The notes below the pieces were generated by a model, which worked only from the letters and a program-made list of their open reading frames with translations, ran no database searches and was not told the DNA's origin. DNA of 64,000 nucleotides from Diploptera punctata (taxonomy: Eukaryota; Arthropoda; Insecta; Blattodea; Blaberidae): contig JASPKZ010001598.1 of the NCBI GenBank assembly GCA_030220185.1, forward strand, positions 1,136,501 through 1,200,500, written 5' to 3'. Below are positions 33,515 through 43,469 of this stretch, one piece after another. How positions within the stretch are numbered: position 1 is the first letter of the stretch; each line of letters begins with the position of its first letter. The translations under genes were made by a program, and so were the position numbers.

Positions 33515-34333
33515 ATGCCTTCGCGTTGTCATTCCGACATTCTGGTATTCTGAGGTTGGGACCCTTGGAAGGCGGAATTACGCTGCCCCGATGATATAGC
33601 CTATATGATAGGTAATGATTGATGATGGTAATAATGCAACAGGAGAGGCCTTAATCCTAAACTTAATGATGATAATGATGGCCAGACGATATTCGGGGAC
33701 GGTTTGGGCCTTAACGTTTGCTGACATTCGTCTTTTTGTATTGTATTGTAAGCCTATGTTTTCCCTTTACAGAGATTTAGGCGCTCTCCCCCTACAGGGA
33801 AGAATTTGAGCCATACTAATTTAGTTACACTTGTTTTCGTGTAGATGTCATTTTGAGTGGTCCGTGGTCAGCGTTCCGCCTCATACTGACATTTTAAACT
33901 AAACTAAAAAATTAATTAGTAATTAAAAAATTAAAGAAAAGTTTTAAATTGATCTAGGAAACCAAGGTAACACTAGGACGGGAAAATTCGATAAATTTTG
34001 CTTAGAGGCCTTTTCATTCGGGCTTAAGGATTTTTTACGAGCCTGAAAATCTTCAGACTCGGGACCCACGGCTTAAAGTCCCTCCAGGATGACTTGCTCC
34101 TTACATTTTTCCGTCCTAAAAAATCCATCGACCACGGCCGGGTTTGAACCCCGAACCTCGGGACCAGAGGCAAGGAGCATAACCACTAGTCCACCGCGGC
34201 CGACTACATTTGTCTTACAGGAGAGGAAAACCCCCAAAAAACTCATCTCCCAGGAATCTTGTCCCACTCGGGGATCGAACCTGGGCTCTCTGCGTGAAAT
34301 GAATCATGCTACCTTGAGACCACAGCGGTGGAC
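33515..34333 (-). mobile_element. SINE S1, tail type b, split by SINE S2
   Basis: The tail and middle (33515-33734) and the head (34206-34333) are separated by an S2 copy. The join sites carry an 11-bp duplication with one mismatch: acattcgtctt at 33724-33734 and acatttgtctt at 34206-34216. Confidence 0.8.
33735..34205 (-). mobile_element. tRNA-derived SINE S2 nested in S1b
   Basis: Reverse S2 with head at the right (ctagtccaccgcggccga) and 3' end at the left followed by a short (attgt)n-like tail. About 60 bp of AT-rich sequence at 33889-33950 interrupt the body between the tgacat and ctaggaaacc blocks. Confidence 0.8.
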
Positions 34334-34359
34334 GGTCTATATAGGCCTATGAAATATCA

Positions 34360-34630
34360 ACTTATTATTATTGTTATTACTATTATTATTATTATTATTA
34401 TTATTATTCCATCCATAGTAATTCTGCCCGAGGGCAATCATAGTATTTTCATGCTATGCTTTGCAGCTTTAATAGGGAATTATAGGTGTGGTAGCTTCCC
34501 GTTGCTTTCCACACCGGTGAAGGATGATGATGAGGATAATGATAAGGATGGTGATGGCCCGACCGGGGATCGAACCCGGGCCCGCTGCGTGAAAACGCAG
34601 CACGCTACTTCGAGACCACAGCGGTGGACT
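34360..34630 (-). mobile_element. (ATT)n and SINE S1, tail type a
   Basis: An att array (34360-34408) is followed by a reverse S1a: tail (ccatagtaattctgcc to ccacaccggtgaagg) and head (ccgaccggggatcgaaccc to cagcggtggac). The middle piece between the gatgat stretch and the head is deleted. Confidence 0.8.
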
Positions 34631-34696
34631 TTATTATTATTATTACTATTATTATTACTATTACTATTATTATTATTGTTATTGTTATTATTATTT

Positions 34697-34752
<56 letters not shown>
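34629..34752. repeat. Imperfect (ATT)n array
   Basis: About 120 bp with several interruptions. Confidence 0.85.
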
Positions 34753-34754
<2 letters not shown>

Positions 34755-35003
34755 ATACTGAAATCAGAAAAATGGTGGATGTTCATAAAGATATTCTACA
34801 AGTTATTGAAGAAAGAAGACAAATGATTTGGCCACGTAAAGAGGATGTCAGATGACATTAAATTTTGAAGTGGAGGGCAACAGAAGAAATGGGAGACCAA
34901 GAAAACAGTGGGTTCAAAGAGTGTCTAGGACTATGATGTCGTGAGGACTAACAAGTACCGTAGCTCTGCGTCATCCTTTAAACCATTCGTCTACGGCGCG
35001 TGA
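34755..35003. mobile_element. LINE scrap (+) and S3 head scrap (-)
   Basis: 34755-34950 encodes EIRKMVDVHKDILQVIEERR, then a shifted GRPRKQWVQRV-like end (a LINE tail). 34950-35003 matches the reversed S3 head (gtagctctgcg, gtctacggcgcg). Confidence 0.6.
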
Positions 35004-35262
35004 CAATGAGATGATTATCGTGGACAAATCAAAGCTAGCGATGAAATGGCCGAAAATGTTTGCATAAAAGCCTCTTTTCTAAGGCTCATATCATGAATAT
35101 AGGACATTGGATTTATATTTGTAGGCATACTTTCCTTTAGAAGAACAACATGTTTAGAATTTTATGCCCTTAATTTTTCATCTCTGAATAAGAAGAATTT
35201 TATCTTAAGTTTTCCCATTTTACACGCTTTATATTAGCTTGACCTGTATCTATCTATCTATC
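35004..35262. other. Non-coding sequence
   Basis: Nothing recognised apart from a short (atct)n run at 35248-35268. Confidence 0.5.
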
Positions 35263-35583
35263 TATCTATGTAACGGAATCTTACAACGCGATTTTCACCC
35301 ACTTAGAAACATTGGATCGTCTTGAAACTTCGTATACTTGTAAAGGACCCGTGACAATACAATAATTTCATATTTATTTCTAAAATCCTGGCCAGAATCA
35401 TCAGAAAATAAAAAAAGTGTCTTTGTATCTATGTAACGGAATCTTTGAACCCGATTTTCATCCACTTAGAAACATTAGATCGACTTGAAACTTTATATAC
35501 TTGTAAAGGATCCGTGACAATACAATAATTTCGTATTTTGTTTCTAAAATCCTGGCCAGAATCATCAGAAAATCAAAAAAATG
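35263..35583. repeat. Two-unit tandem duplication, period 163 bp
   Basis: tatctatgtaacggaatctt starts at 35263 and again at 35426. The units stay similar throughout (cttagaaacatt, gatcg, cttgtaaagga, cctggccagaatcatcag). Non-coding. It could be the edge of a minisatellite or part of a repeat with internal duplication. Confidence 0.8.
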
Positions 35584-35629
35584 AAAACTGGTATAATAGA
35601 TTGCGGACTTGTCGACTTTTTAGCCAATC

Positions 35630-35721
35630 GTTGTAAGAGCTCAGTTAGTAGAGCGGTGAACTCTTAGTGGTATATAATTTCAGTAATCCATAGATCGCTG
35701 GTTCAAATCCGGCTGGGAGGA
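35630..35721 (+). pseudogene. tRNA-Tyr-like relic with an intron-sized insertion
   Basis: The D arm gctcagttagtagagc and T arm gctggttcaaatccggc are both intact, and atccatagatcgctgg matches the 3' half of insect tRNA-Tyr as I remember it. Between the anticodon region (ctcttag) and atccat lie about 20 extra bases where tRNA-Tyr genes carry their intron. The two acceptor strands no longer pair and the GTA anticodon is not recognisable. A T-run follows directly, as a Pol III terminator would. Probably a pseudogene or the head of a SINE made from an unspliced precursor. Confidence 0.6.
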
Positions 35722-35831
35722 CTTTTTTTTAGAAGAGTATTACTTTCAGTACATACTAAAATAGTATTGAATTTAAAGATATTTACATTTTTATCTCATT
35801 ATGTAAAATATTAAAACTAAAAAAATTAAAA

Positions 35832-36157
35832 AATAAATAATAGTTTTAAAAAACTAAAACAGCACGCTTTATTAGAAAACCGAACTAAAAAAAATGAAAA
35901 ATAATTTTAATTTCCAACACGCTTGGGATAAATAATTTTACCATCTTTACGATTTTTACATTTTCTTCTTAGATATTTTACTTTTACCAATATCTGTTTA
36001 TTACCAAATATATTGATTGATAAAGAGAACCCCACGGTTTTGATGGTAAAATTATTTATCCCAAGCGTGTTGGAAATTAAAATTATTTTTCATTTTTTTA
36101 GTTCGGTTTTCTAATAAAGCGTGTTGTTTTAGTTTTTTAAAACTATTGTTTATTTAT
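35832..36157. repeat. Long inverted repeat (hairpin), arms about 114 bp
   Basis: Left arm 35832-35945 and right arm 36042-36157 are reverse complements with very few differences (gcgtgttggaaattaaaatt pairs with its partner in the left arm). The loop is about 96 bp. Non-coding. A young foldback element or MITE; the transcript would be a perfect hairpin. Confidence 0.85.
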
Positions 36158-36640
36158 TACACTCTAAATACGTTTGCGTTTAACTCGAATCCACCTGCTA
36201 ATAACGATATAAAAAAACATTAAATCGATTGCAATTCCCTGACAATCAGACGTAAACAAGCTGTTGCGAAATAAGCTTTCATCAAATTGCGATTTTGCTT
36301 TGTTAGAAAATTAAACAGACACTGCTTGAGGCAATGCCCACAGTTGTTTCATCGCCATCGGAAATTACTTTAATTTCAAGTTTGGTTGTATATTCCTGAA
36401 TAAGTAATAATTATATTCATATATTAACATATAATTATGACACTAATGATAGAATCACATGATGCAAAAAATATATATGTTCATGACTTTCCTTGTTAGT
36501 GAATCATCACAAGCCACTATAGCAATTCTCTCAAGGATTATTTAGCAGTTATGCTACAAAAAAATTATTCTCTTATGATCTGTGCTTAGTCTCAACATAC
36601 TAATTTTAAATTGATCACTGCTCAAGATTCTTGTACAATT
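36158..36640. other. Non-coding sequence
   Basis: No gene recognised. Confidence 0.5.
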
Positions 36641-37312
36641 AATGTTTCAAATATTGACTCATATCGAATATATAAAAAGTTTGTTAGTTTGTTTGTTTGT
36701 TTGTACTTTATGCGCGGCCATACCGTTGATCCGATTGTGATGGGGCTTTTTGCAAAATGTTCAGGAGATTCCCGGGATGAACATTTGCTATTAGAGAGTT
36801 TTGATACTCAACTCCTACACCCTTACAAATCGTCCTTTGTAGTGGAAAACGTGAAAAAAGTAGCTCTTTTAACGCTTAAATGGCTTACGCTGCCTAAACC
36901 ATAACAAATACACAAAATTAATATACACAGAATTGAATATCTCAAAAAACTCTACAAAAAAGTCCGCGACAGCATATGTTTATCTCTTACGGATAACTCA
37001 CAATAACCATTTTTGTCTTTCGTTGATGCCAAGAAGATCGAGACAAGTACGTAGATTCATGTGCAAGCATAGCAGCACATGACGGGTATTCTTTTACGGA
37101 TAACTCACAATAACGAATTTTGTCTTTTAGCTAATTTATGCCAAGAAGATCGTGATAAGTAGATTCCCGGGCAACGCCGGGCAATCTGCATGGGGTATCT
37201 AAAAAATATGAATTTATAATTATTTTTCCTCCTACTTATTCAACTGAACATAAAATCGCATTAATTTTCATTAATTTAGGCGTAGCAGCTCACGCCGGGT
37301 ATTGGCTAGTAG
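36641..37312 (+). mobile_element. Non-autonomous Helitron-like element
   Basis: Contains gatccgattgtgatggggc (also at 12.95 kb reversed), then two units of about 107 bp starting acggataactcacaat (36989 and 37096), a gggcaacgccgggcaat block, and an end ggcgtagcagctcacgccgg, tattggctag, t. A hairpin just before CTAG with T following is the pattern of a Helitron 3' terminus. The 5' limit is a guess. No Rep/helicase coding is present. Confidence 0.5.
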
Positions 37313-37636
37313 TAAATAATTAAAACAAGGTTGGATACAAGATTGAAGTTCTACAAAACAATGGCGGTACCGGTACTTTTATACCGTAGTGAGTTCTGGG
37401 TAACAAATAAGAGGAGTTCGAGTAGAGTACAAAGTGCAGAAATTACCTTTCTAAGAAGGACCAAAGGTTGCAGAAAATTGAACCACATAAGAAATGAAGA
37501 AATACGAAGAGAATTAGAAATATATTCAATAAGTGATAGAATTCAACAACACGGCGTCGGCTGGGAACAACATGTTCAGAGAATGGTAGAAACAAGATTG
37601 CCCAAGATAGCATAGTATTATAAAACAAAAGGAATA

Positions 37637-38392
37637 AGCGGCCCCTAAACGATCAATATTTACATCAATATATTGCACAGTATTTTGTACAATAGTATTA
37701 CTTGGCCAATCCACACTCTGCAATATTATTGCTCAATAAATTAGTTCGTGAGTGGTACTAGGAAAATTTTTGGACCAAAGAGAGATGAACAGACAGGTGA
37801 ATGGAGAATACTACATAACAATGAACTGCATGGTCTTTATAGGAAGCCAGATATAATAAGAACAGTTAAGTCCCGTAGACTGCGATGGGCAGGACATGTT
37901 GCGCGTATGGGGAATGAAAGACGTGCATGGAAACTTCTTGTAGGAAAGCCAGAAGGAAAACGCCCAGTTGGTAGACCAAGAATGAGGTGGGAGAACAACA
38001 TTAACTATGATTTGAGGGAAGTAGATTATACAGGGAATGATTAGAAAGCATTAGCTCAGGATAGGGATGTATGGAGAGCTTATGTCCGTGCGGCCATGAA
38101 CCTACGGGTTCGATAGTGCCAGTGAGTAAGTAAGTAAGTAAGTAAGTGGTACTTGTGCAGTCAACATGTGGAATAATAAGAAAACATAACACAGAACTGA
38201 ACTAGTATTGCGCAATATTGCCAACAGACGACGCAATATTTACTAGATTGCACAATAAAAATCAAACTGCTTTTGGTTAACTCAATATATTGCGCAATCT
38301 TTCAATGTGATCTACACACGCTCAATATTATTGTACAGTGTCAATTATTGTGCAATATATTGACGTAAATATTCACCGTGTAGGGGCCGCTT
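37637..38392. mobile_element. MITE with about 45-bp inverted ends, split by LINE A
   Basis: Left end agcggcccctaaacgatcaa and right end (reversed) agcggcccctacacggtgaa continue as matching arms through tattgcaca. The likely TSD is TA (37635-37636 and 38393-38394), though the palindromic edge makes this uncertain. Without the inner LINE it is about 360 bp and non-coding. Confidence 0.8.
37760..38144 (+). mobile_element. LINE family A, well-preserved 3' fragment
   Basis: Insert inside the MITE, flanked by agtggtact at 37751-37759 and 38145-38153. An open frame encodes FGPKRDEQTGEW, GLYRKPDIIRTVKSRRLRW, AGHVARMGNERRAWKLLVGK and GRPRMRWENNINYDLREVDY up to one stop, then the family end and five taag units. 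It is among the least decayed A copies, so family A moved late here. Confidence 0.9.
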
Positions 38393-38494
38393 TAGGGATG
38401 TAGGAAGACATAGGAAGAGACAGAAGGAATCATTGTGAATTCGGAACAGGTGAATCGCCTAAACCTTGAAGTGAAGAAGATTATGATAGTAAAT

Positions 38495-38800
38495 AATAAC
38501 AATAACAATACATGCAATTTTGAGAAGAGTGAAAGCGTGTAGGCTACTATAGAATGGACCAGATAACAAACGATGATATTCGTGATGAACTGCAGATTTA
38601 CTCCATAAAATAAAATATATCCAATAACAAGAAACAGTGAAAAGAACATGTAGTAAGTATGAAAGAGAGTAGATTACCAAAGAAAATCTCACATCATTTT
38701 CCGAGAGGAAGAAGAGATGTCGGACGTCCTCGGAAGAGATGGTCTTAGATCTATTAGTGAAGATGGAACAGGCAATCAATTCCTAAACCCGAAGTGCATT
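38495..38800 (+). mobile_element. LINE family K, 3' fragment
   Basis: Encodes RMDQITNDDIRDELQIYSIK, VSMKESRLPKKISHHFPRGR and RDVGRPRKRWS before a stop. Matches 5735-5918 in reverse. Confidence 0.7.
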
Positions 38801-38859
38801 ACAGGGACTGTTGTGGTCCCAACTTCTCTCCAAAAACATTCTTCTTCCCCGAGTGGAAA

Positions 38860-39095
38860 TTAGGGCGCTCCCTAGTGGGAGTGTTTCAACCAAGGTAATT
38901 TAGCTACGCTTATTTACCCATAGATGTCTAGTAACATCATAGGGTCGGATAAAATTAAATAAAATCTGCTCTAGCTCCCATTCGTCTACAACGAATCTAA
39001 TATGGAGTAACCGAGACGCAAATTCGGGACCCAGAGGCGAAGGGCGAGTGTCTAACCACTTGTGACAAGGAGACGCCCCAGTTCATTACTAACAG
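38860..39095 (-). mobile_element. Diverged S2-like SINE
   Basis: The reverse strand resembles S2 at the head (aagtggttagacactcgccc, tctgggtcccg) and near the 3' end (gtaatttagctacgcttat), with many differences and deletions. Confidence 0.45.
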
Positions 39096-39304
39096 GTCAA
39101 AATCTTATACTTGAAAAAAATAAGGTAACACCTTATTATATTTTCCTCCTCAAAATGCATGTATTCTTACGAGTAACTTGCCTCAGGGATTAGCGTTTGA
39201 GATTCGTTTTCGAGAGATACCATTTTCAAATTCCGTTACCAATAAACTTCATCGACAATGTTTCTTTGTTTTCAGTTAGAATTTCATTTCCATGACCCAT
39301 TTAA

Positions 39305-39830
39305 TTAAATATTGACTCAATTCTCTTTAAATGCATGCTTTTACGCATTGCATAGATTATTGTTATCCCAACATCTCTAAAAAAAAGAAAAATAAAAATA
39401 TATAAAACTGTTATTATTCCAGTTTCATAGATGCGAAACATAGCCTCTTACTTTAAGAAAAGAAAAAACAAATGCGAGTACTTGACAATAGTGTTCTTAA
39501 GAACATTTTTTGGACCAAAGAGACAGACAGGTGAATTGAAGAAACTACATAATAGCGAGTTAAATGGTCTTTATAGGAAACCAGATATAATGAAAACAAT
39601 TGAAAATGGGGAATTAAAGATATCCATGAAAACTATTCGTAGGAAAACCTGAGGGAAAACCACGACAGGTAACCAAGATTGAAGTAGGAGAATAATATTA
39701 ACCATGGTTTGAGGAAGGTAAATTATACAGGGAATGATTGGAAAACATTAGCTCAGGATAGGGATGTGTGGAGAGTTTATGTATGCGCGGCCATGAACCT
39801 ACGGATGTAATAGCACCAGTGAATTAGTTA
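39305..39830 (+). mobile_element. LINE family A, diverged 3' half
   Basis: From TQFSLNACFYALHRL-like sequence through FGPKRQTGELKKLHNSEL to cggccatgaacctacgg. Several deletions, including most of the RLRWAGHVARM block. Confidence 0.8.
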
Positions 39831-39947
39831 GAGAACAATTAATTTTTGTCACTATTAAATAATGTCATTAAGATTAAAATATAAATTCGCGATATCGGTT
39901 AATATATAGTCTATCAGATATAAAAACTCGAAGCGCGATAGGCCTAG

Positions 39948-40212
39948 AAGGCCCTTGGCCTACCAGCCGACTGCTGGCCTCACATCCACATGTGTTAATC
40001 ACAGAGGTAGACGATCATCTAGCCAGTGTAGGGATGACATGTGGTCAGCATGTCGGGTCCCCCAAACGTTATAGCTGGTCTTCTCAACATGGAGTCGCTA
40101 CTTATTGTAGCTACCAAAATGCCTCATGATGGGGTGGGCATGGGTCCTATACTGGCCGAAATTCCATGAGAAAAATGTCTTCCCCCATGGGGGAATCGTA
40201 CCAGCGCAAGAT
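39948..40212 (-). mobile_element. tRNA-derived SINE S3, partial
   Basis: Reversed S3 lacking the tRNA head beyond the B box and part of the 3' tail. It retains acatgtggtcagcatgtc and atactggccgaaattcc. Confidence 0.75.
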
Positions 40213-40299
40213 ATAGGCTTACTAATAATAAAATAGGCATATCTGTCGCTATAATGTTTCCATTTACCAACACCCCTTTAGTGGTTCAATAGATAATTA

Positions 40300-40905
40300 T
40301 AATAATAATAATAATAATAGCTTTATTTTTACCTGGCAGAGTTAAGGCCTTAAGGCCTTGTCTACCACTCAACCAGGTTTAAAAAAATACAAACAAATAG
40401 ACCCTATATTATCCTAAAAATGTCACAAACACTAATTTAAATGTCTTAAGAATATTGTGTAAGCTGAATTTACGTATATATACGTAGGGAACTAACATGT
40501 CTTTTTACAGCGGATTTTTAAAAGAAAACAGCTCTTTCATTAACTCGCAAGAGCTGCCCTGAAGTCATACATTCTACATGCATCTAGTTATTTCTTTTTT
40601 TCTTTTCTTTTATTTTTTTTCCTCTGTATGAGTCACTGTTTTGCGTCGCTTTCTACTTCCATTATTCCAGTTATCGTTAACCTGCCAGAAATATAATCAA
40701 TTTAATTTGTTACATTGTATCAAGTATGAGAGATTAAATAATTTATATCGTTGCGTTAATGTTGTCAAGGTTATTAGGTCAAACACTAATCCACAGTGGT
40801 AGCATGGATGTCCTTTAATATTAAATCATAAATTCAGACTTATGCCATTTATCCCTGATGAGGTGGAAGAAAAGAAAATACAGTACAGTCTTAACTTCAT
40901 CAGAT
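40300..40905 (-). other. (AAT)n, S9 repeat and unassigned sequence
   Basis: S9 is at 40318-40385 in reverse (cctggcagagttaaggcc). No gene in the rest. Confidence 0.55.
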
Positions 40906-40907
40906 AA

Positions 40908-40908
<1 letters not shown>

Positions 40909-41001
<93 letters not shown>

Positions 41002-41332
41002 TACTCATACTCCTTGTCACTAATAAACCGGTGGATATAAGCTCTCCAAACATCTCACTTCTGAGCTAATGTTTTCCAATCATTCTTTAATAATATTTAC
41101 ACCCTCAAATCATGGTTAGTATTATTTTGGCATACCTATTGGATTCTTTCTCTCTGGTTTTCCTATAATGAACACCCATATTCCTCTTTCAATTTCCAAT
41201 TGTACCAGATGCCCTGCCGATTTCTGTCCAAGTGACTTAACTCTTCTAGTTATTTCTGATTTTCCATTAAACATGGAGATCACTATTAGTAGTTTCTCCA
41301 TTCACCTGTATGTTCGCTTCTCTTCAGAACAA

Positions 41333-41379
<47 letters not shown>

Positions 41380-41386
41380 TAATATA
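40909..41386 (-). mobile_element. LINE family A diverged copy between two (AAT)n arrays
   Basis: (aat)n at 40909-41001 and 41332-41386. Between them is a reversed, strongly diverged A tail (gcataagctctccaaacatc-like start, ttcacctgtatgttcgct end). Confidence 0.7.
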
Positions 41387-41399
41387 TTACTAATATTAT

Positions 41400-41878
41400 A
41401 TTATTATTATATTTTAATTGAATATAGAATCAATCAAAACATTAATAGAAAATATAGAATAAATTGGAGAGAAAATGGCCTACGAATACTAAAGACCAGA
41501 ATGGCAAGAACTACTTTATACAGAGTGTTTCAGAATGATTACAGATTTTTAGGGGTTGTACTACAAGTGTGCTTCCACGTGGCGATCCCGTTAAACAAAG
41601 TGTACCTGCGACGCATGTTTTCATACACACGCCCCACAAGACTTGGTGTGTGCTCAATAATTTTTGTTACCGCCAGAATTCGTGCAAGATCTTCCTTCGA
41701 CTCGATAGGTATAGTACAAACTCTAGATGTATGTAATACATATTCTGGAACATCTTGTATATAGTCCGAGGGGACAAGAAATATAGGTCGACCATTAAAG
41801 AGATGGTGTGAGAAATTTTGAGTCGGAATAGACCAACAGGTCTAATCCTTAAAAACGTTGATGATGATTATTGTTTTA
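41400..41878 (+). mobile_element. LINE family Y split by a mariner-like deletion derivative
   Basis: 41400-41516 encodes NINRKYRINWRENGLRILK-like sequence. 41767-41878 encodes a shifted GRPLKRWCEKF end with gatgatgatt tail. The insert 41517-41766 is described separately. Confidence 0.55.
41517..41766 (-). mobile_element. mariner-like deletion derivative (transposase C-terminus)
   Basis: About 250 bp with inverted ends tacagagtgtttcagaat / tacaagatgttccagaat next to TA on each side. The minus strand encodes a degenerate C-terminal stretch with ARILAVTKIIEHTPSLVGRV and ENMRRRY, like the end of an insect IS630/mariner-type transposase family (RI...I...P..F.RV..SM.RR). The catalytic DDE part is deleted. 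Confidence 0.6.
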
Positions 41879-42654
41879 TTAAAGATTTTACACCCCATTA
41901 ATCGATTCGATGCGTGAACTTTGGAGCCAGAGAACGAAAACAACTACACCACCAGATCCGACAATAAAGGAGATTTGGTTATGAATGTATTATTTCTAAC
42001 AAAAATCTCTGGTTTAGGAGACAGAAATAGGCAACGTTAGTGGCTGGTGTTTTTAAAGCAAGTGGGTACAAGATGTTGGCAGGCACTGTACACTCATCAC
42101 TTGCGCTATGCAGCCAGCTATATAGAATCCTAACATGCGCTATTAATCTTGTAGACTCCAGCGCTTCTGGAATGAGGAAATTTTTGCGGGCGTTTTCCCC
42201 CGCAAACTACTTGACGCAAGAGCCACCCCCGGATATGTCACACAGGTCACGTGACGTAGTAAATACCTCCGTTTCACAGGAGGGGATGAGAAAACAACCC
42301 CTTTCAAGCTATAACATCTTCTGACAAATAAAATTAAGTTTAGAATAAACGGACCGAACAAGGAACAACCAGGGGGATTTGATTTTCTAGGTGATGATGT
42401 AAAAAAGCTTTGTGACGTCAGAGAATAAGAATTCCTCTAGGGCAATGAGGTGGCAAAGTGAAAATTTGACGGGAGTTGTTCCACAGACAGAGAGAACGAG
42501 CTGCAATAGAATGAAGAGCACAAAACGGCGCGAATAGGGTGTGGTTACTCTTTCAAACAGAATTATAATACAAAAAACAGTTTTCTACCGAAATACAATA
42601 TTTCGAATTGTAAATTTAAAAAAACTGAAGTTATTAGGCCTACAACAATAAAAT
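41879..42654. other. Non-coding sequence
   Basis: No gene recognised. A 94-codon frame at 42040-42324 shows no family signature and no codon bias that I can judge; it is taken as chance. Confidence 0.45.
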
Positions 42655-43075
42655 ATCTTCTTCTTCTTCACTTCACGGCCTTGGCAAATTGCCTGTTCCG
42701 CCTCACAGTTGTTCTGTCCATCTTTTCACTGGCCTTCCTACATTCCTTGAACCTCTTGGCTTGTAGTTGAATGCTGCTCTTGGTAATCTTGTTACATTCA
42801 TTCTTTCCACATGTGTAAACCATTTCTCTCTATATTCTCTGATTTTCTCATCCAATGGATATATATTAACTCTGTTCTTATATCTTCATCCCTTATCCGA
42901 TCCAATCTTGTGCAGCCTTTTGTTCTTCTAAGGAAGTTAATTTCTGCGCTTTGTATTCTACTTTGCAATTTTTTGGTCATTATCTAAGTTTCGCTCCCAT
43001 AAAGTAATACAGGAACTGGCAATGTTTTATAAAACTTCAATCTAGTATCTCCATTAAATCCGTCCGGCTGAACAC
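42655..43075 (-). mobile_element. LINE family L, 3' fragment
   Basis: Minus-strand copy with an (aag)n tail at 42656-42670. Readable: DTRLKFYKTLPVPVLLYGSE, IQSAEINFLRRTKGCTRLDR and IRDEDIRTEL. The GRP block is frameshifted. Confidence 0.75.
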
Positions 43076-43133
43076 TGTGAGAGAGATGAGTTTGGAAAAT
43101 ATAAATAAAAGATAAACATATAAATAACTAACT

Positions 43134-43365
43134 CTACCTAACTCACTGGCTCTATCGAACCAGTAGGTTCATGGCCGCGCGGATATAAGATCTCTATACA
43201 ACCCTATCCTGATATGTTTTCAAATCTCCTGTATAATCTACTTCTCTCAAATCATGGATAGGCCCTAATGTTATTCTCCCACATCATTCTTGGTCTACCA
43301 ACTGGGCGTTTTCCCTCTAGTTTTCCTATCAGAAGCTTCCAAGCACCTCTTTCATCCCCTAGACT
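43134..43365 (-). mobile_element. LINE family A, 3' fragment
   Basis: Reversed A tail from ctaactcactggctctatcg to the block encoding DERGAWKLL, with a small taggccc insertion. Confidence 0.8.
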
Positions 43366-43469
43366 ACATTATTGAATAAGAATTCACAGTTAACTATGAG
43401 TAAGTGAACATAAGCGAAAGTAAAATAGAGTGAAAGTAGGTAAGTTTGTGATAATGGTCTTTTCGTGAT

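Larger units (their letters stand above)
37325..38490 (+). mobile_element. LINE family L 3' fragment, host of a nested MITE
   Basis: 37325-37636 encodes RLKFYKTMAVPVLLYRSEFW, AEITFLRRTKGCRKLNHIRN and QHVQRMVETRLPKIA. The coding then breaks at a transposon with long inverted ends and resumes at 38393 (gggatgtaggaagacata) to an (aag)n-like tail near 38470. Related to 42655-43075. Confidence 0.8.

Noticed and set aside
34328..34855. 175-codon open frame
   Set aside because: Runs through SINE S1a, two (att)n arrays and a LINE scrap. The Leu/Ile runs come from att repeats.
35263..35583. CRISPR-like or satellite array
   Set aside because: Only two long units without spacers. This is eukaryotic DNA and the structure is a simple tandem duplication.
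41168..41764. 198-codon open frame on the plus strand
   Set aside because: It crosses an (aat)n array, a reversed LINE A and a mariner-like derivative. It is a chance frame over low-complexity sequence.
42040..42324. 94-codon frame considered as a candidate host exon
   Set aside because: No domain, repeat partner or convincing splice context is visible; length alone is not enough in AT-rich DNA.
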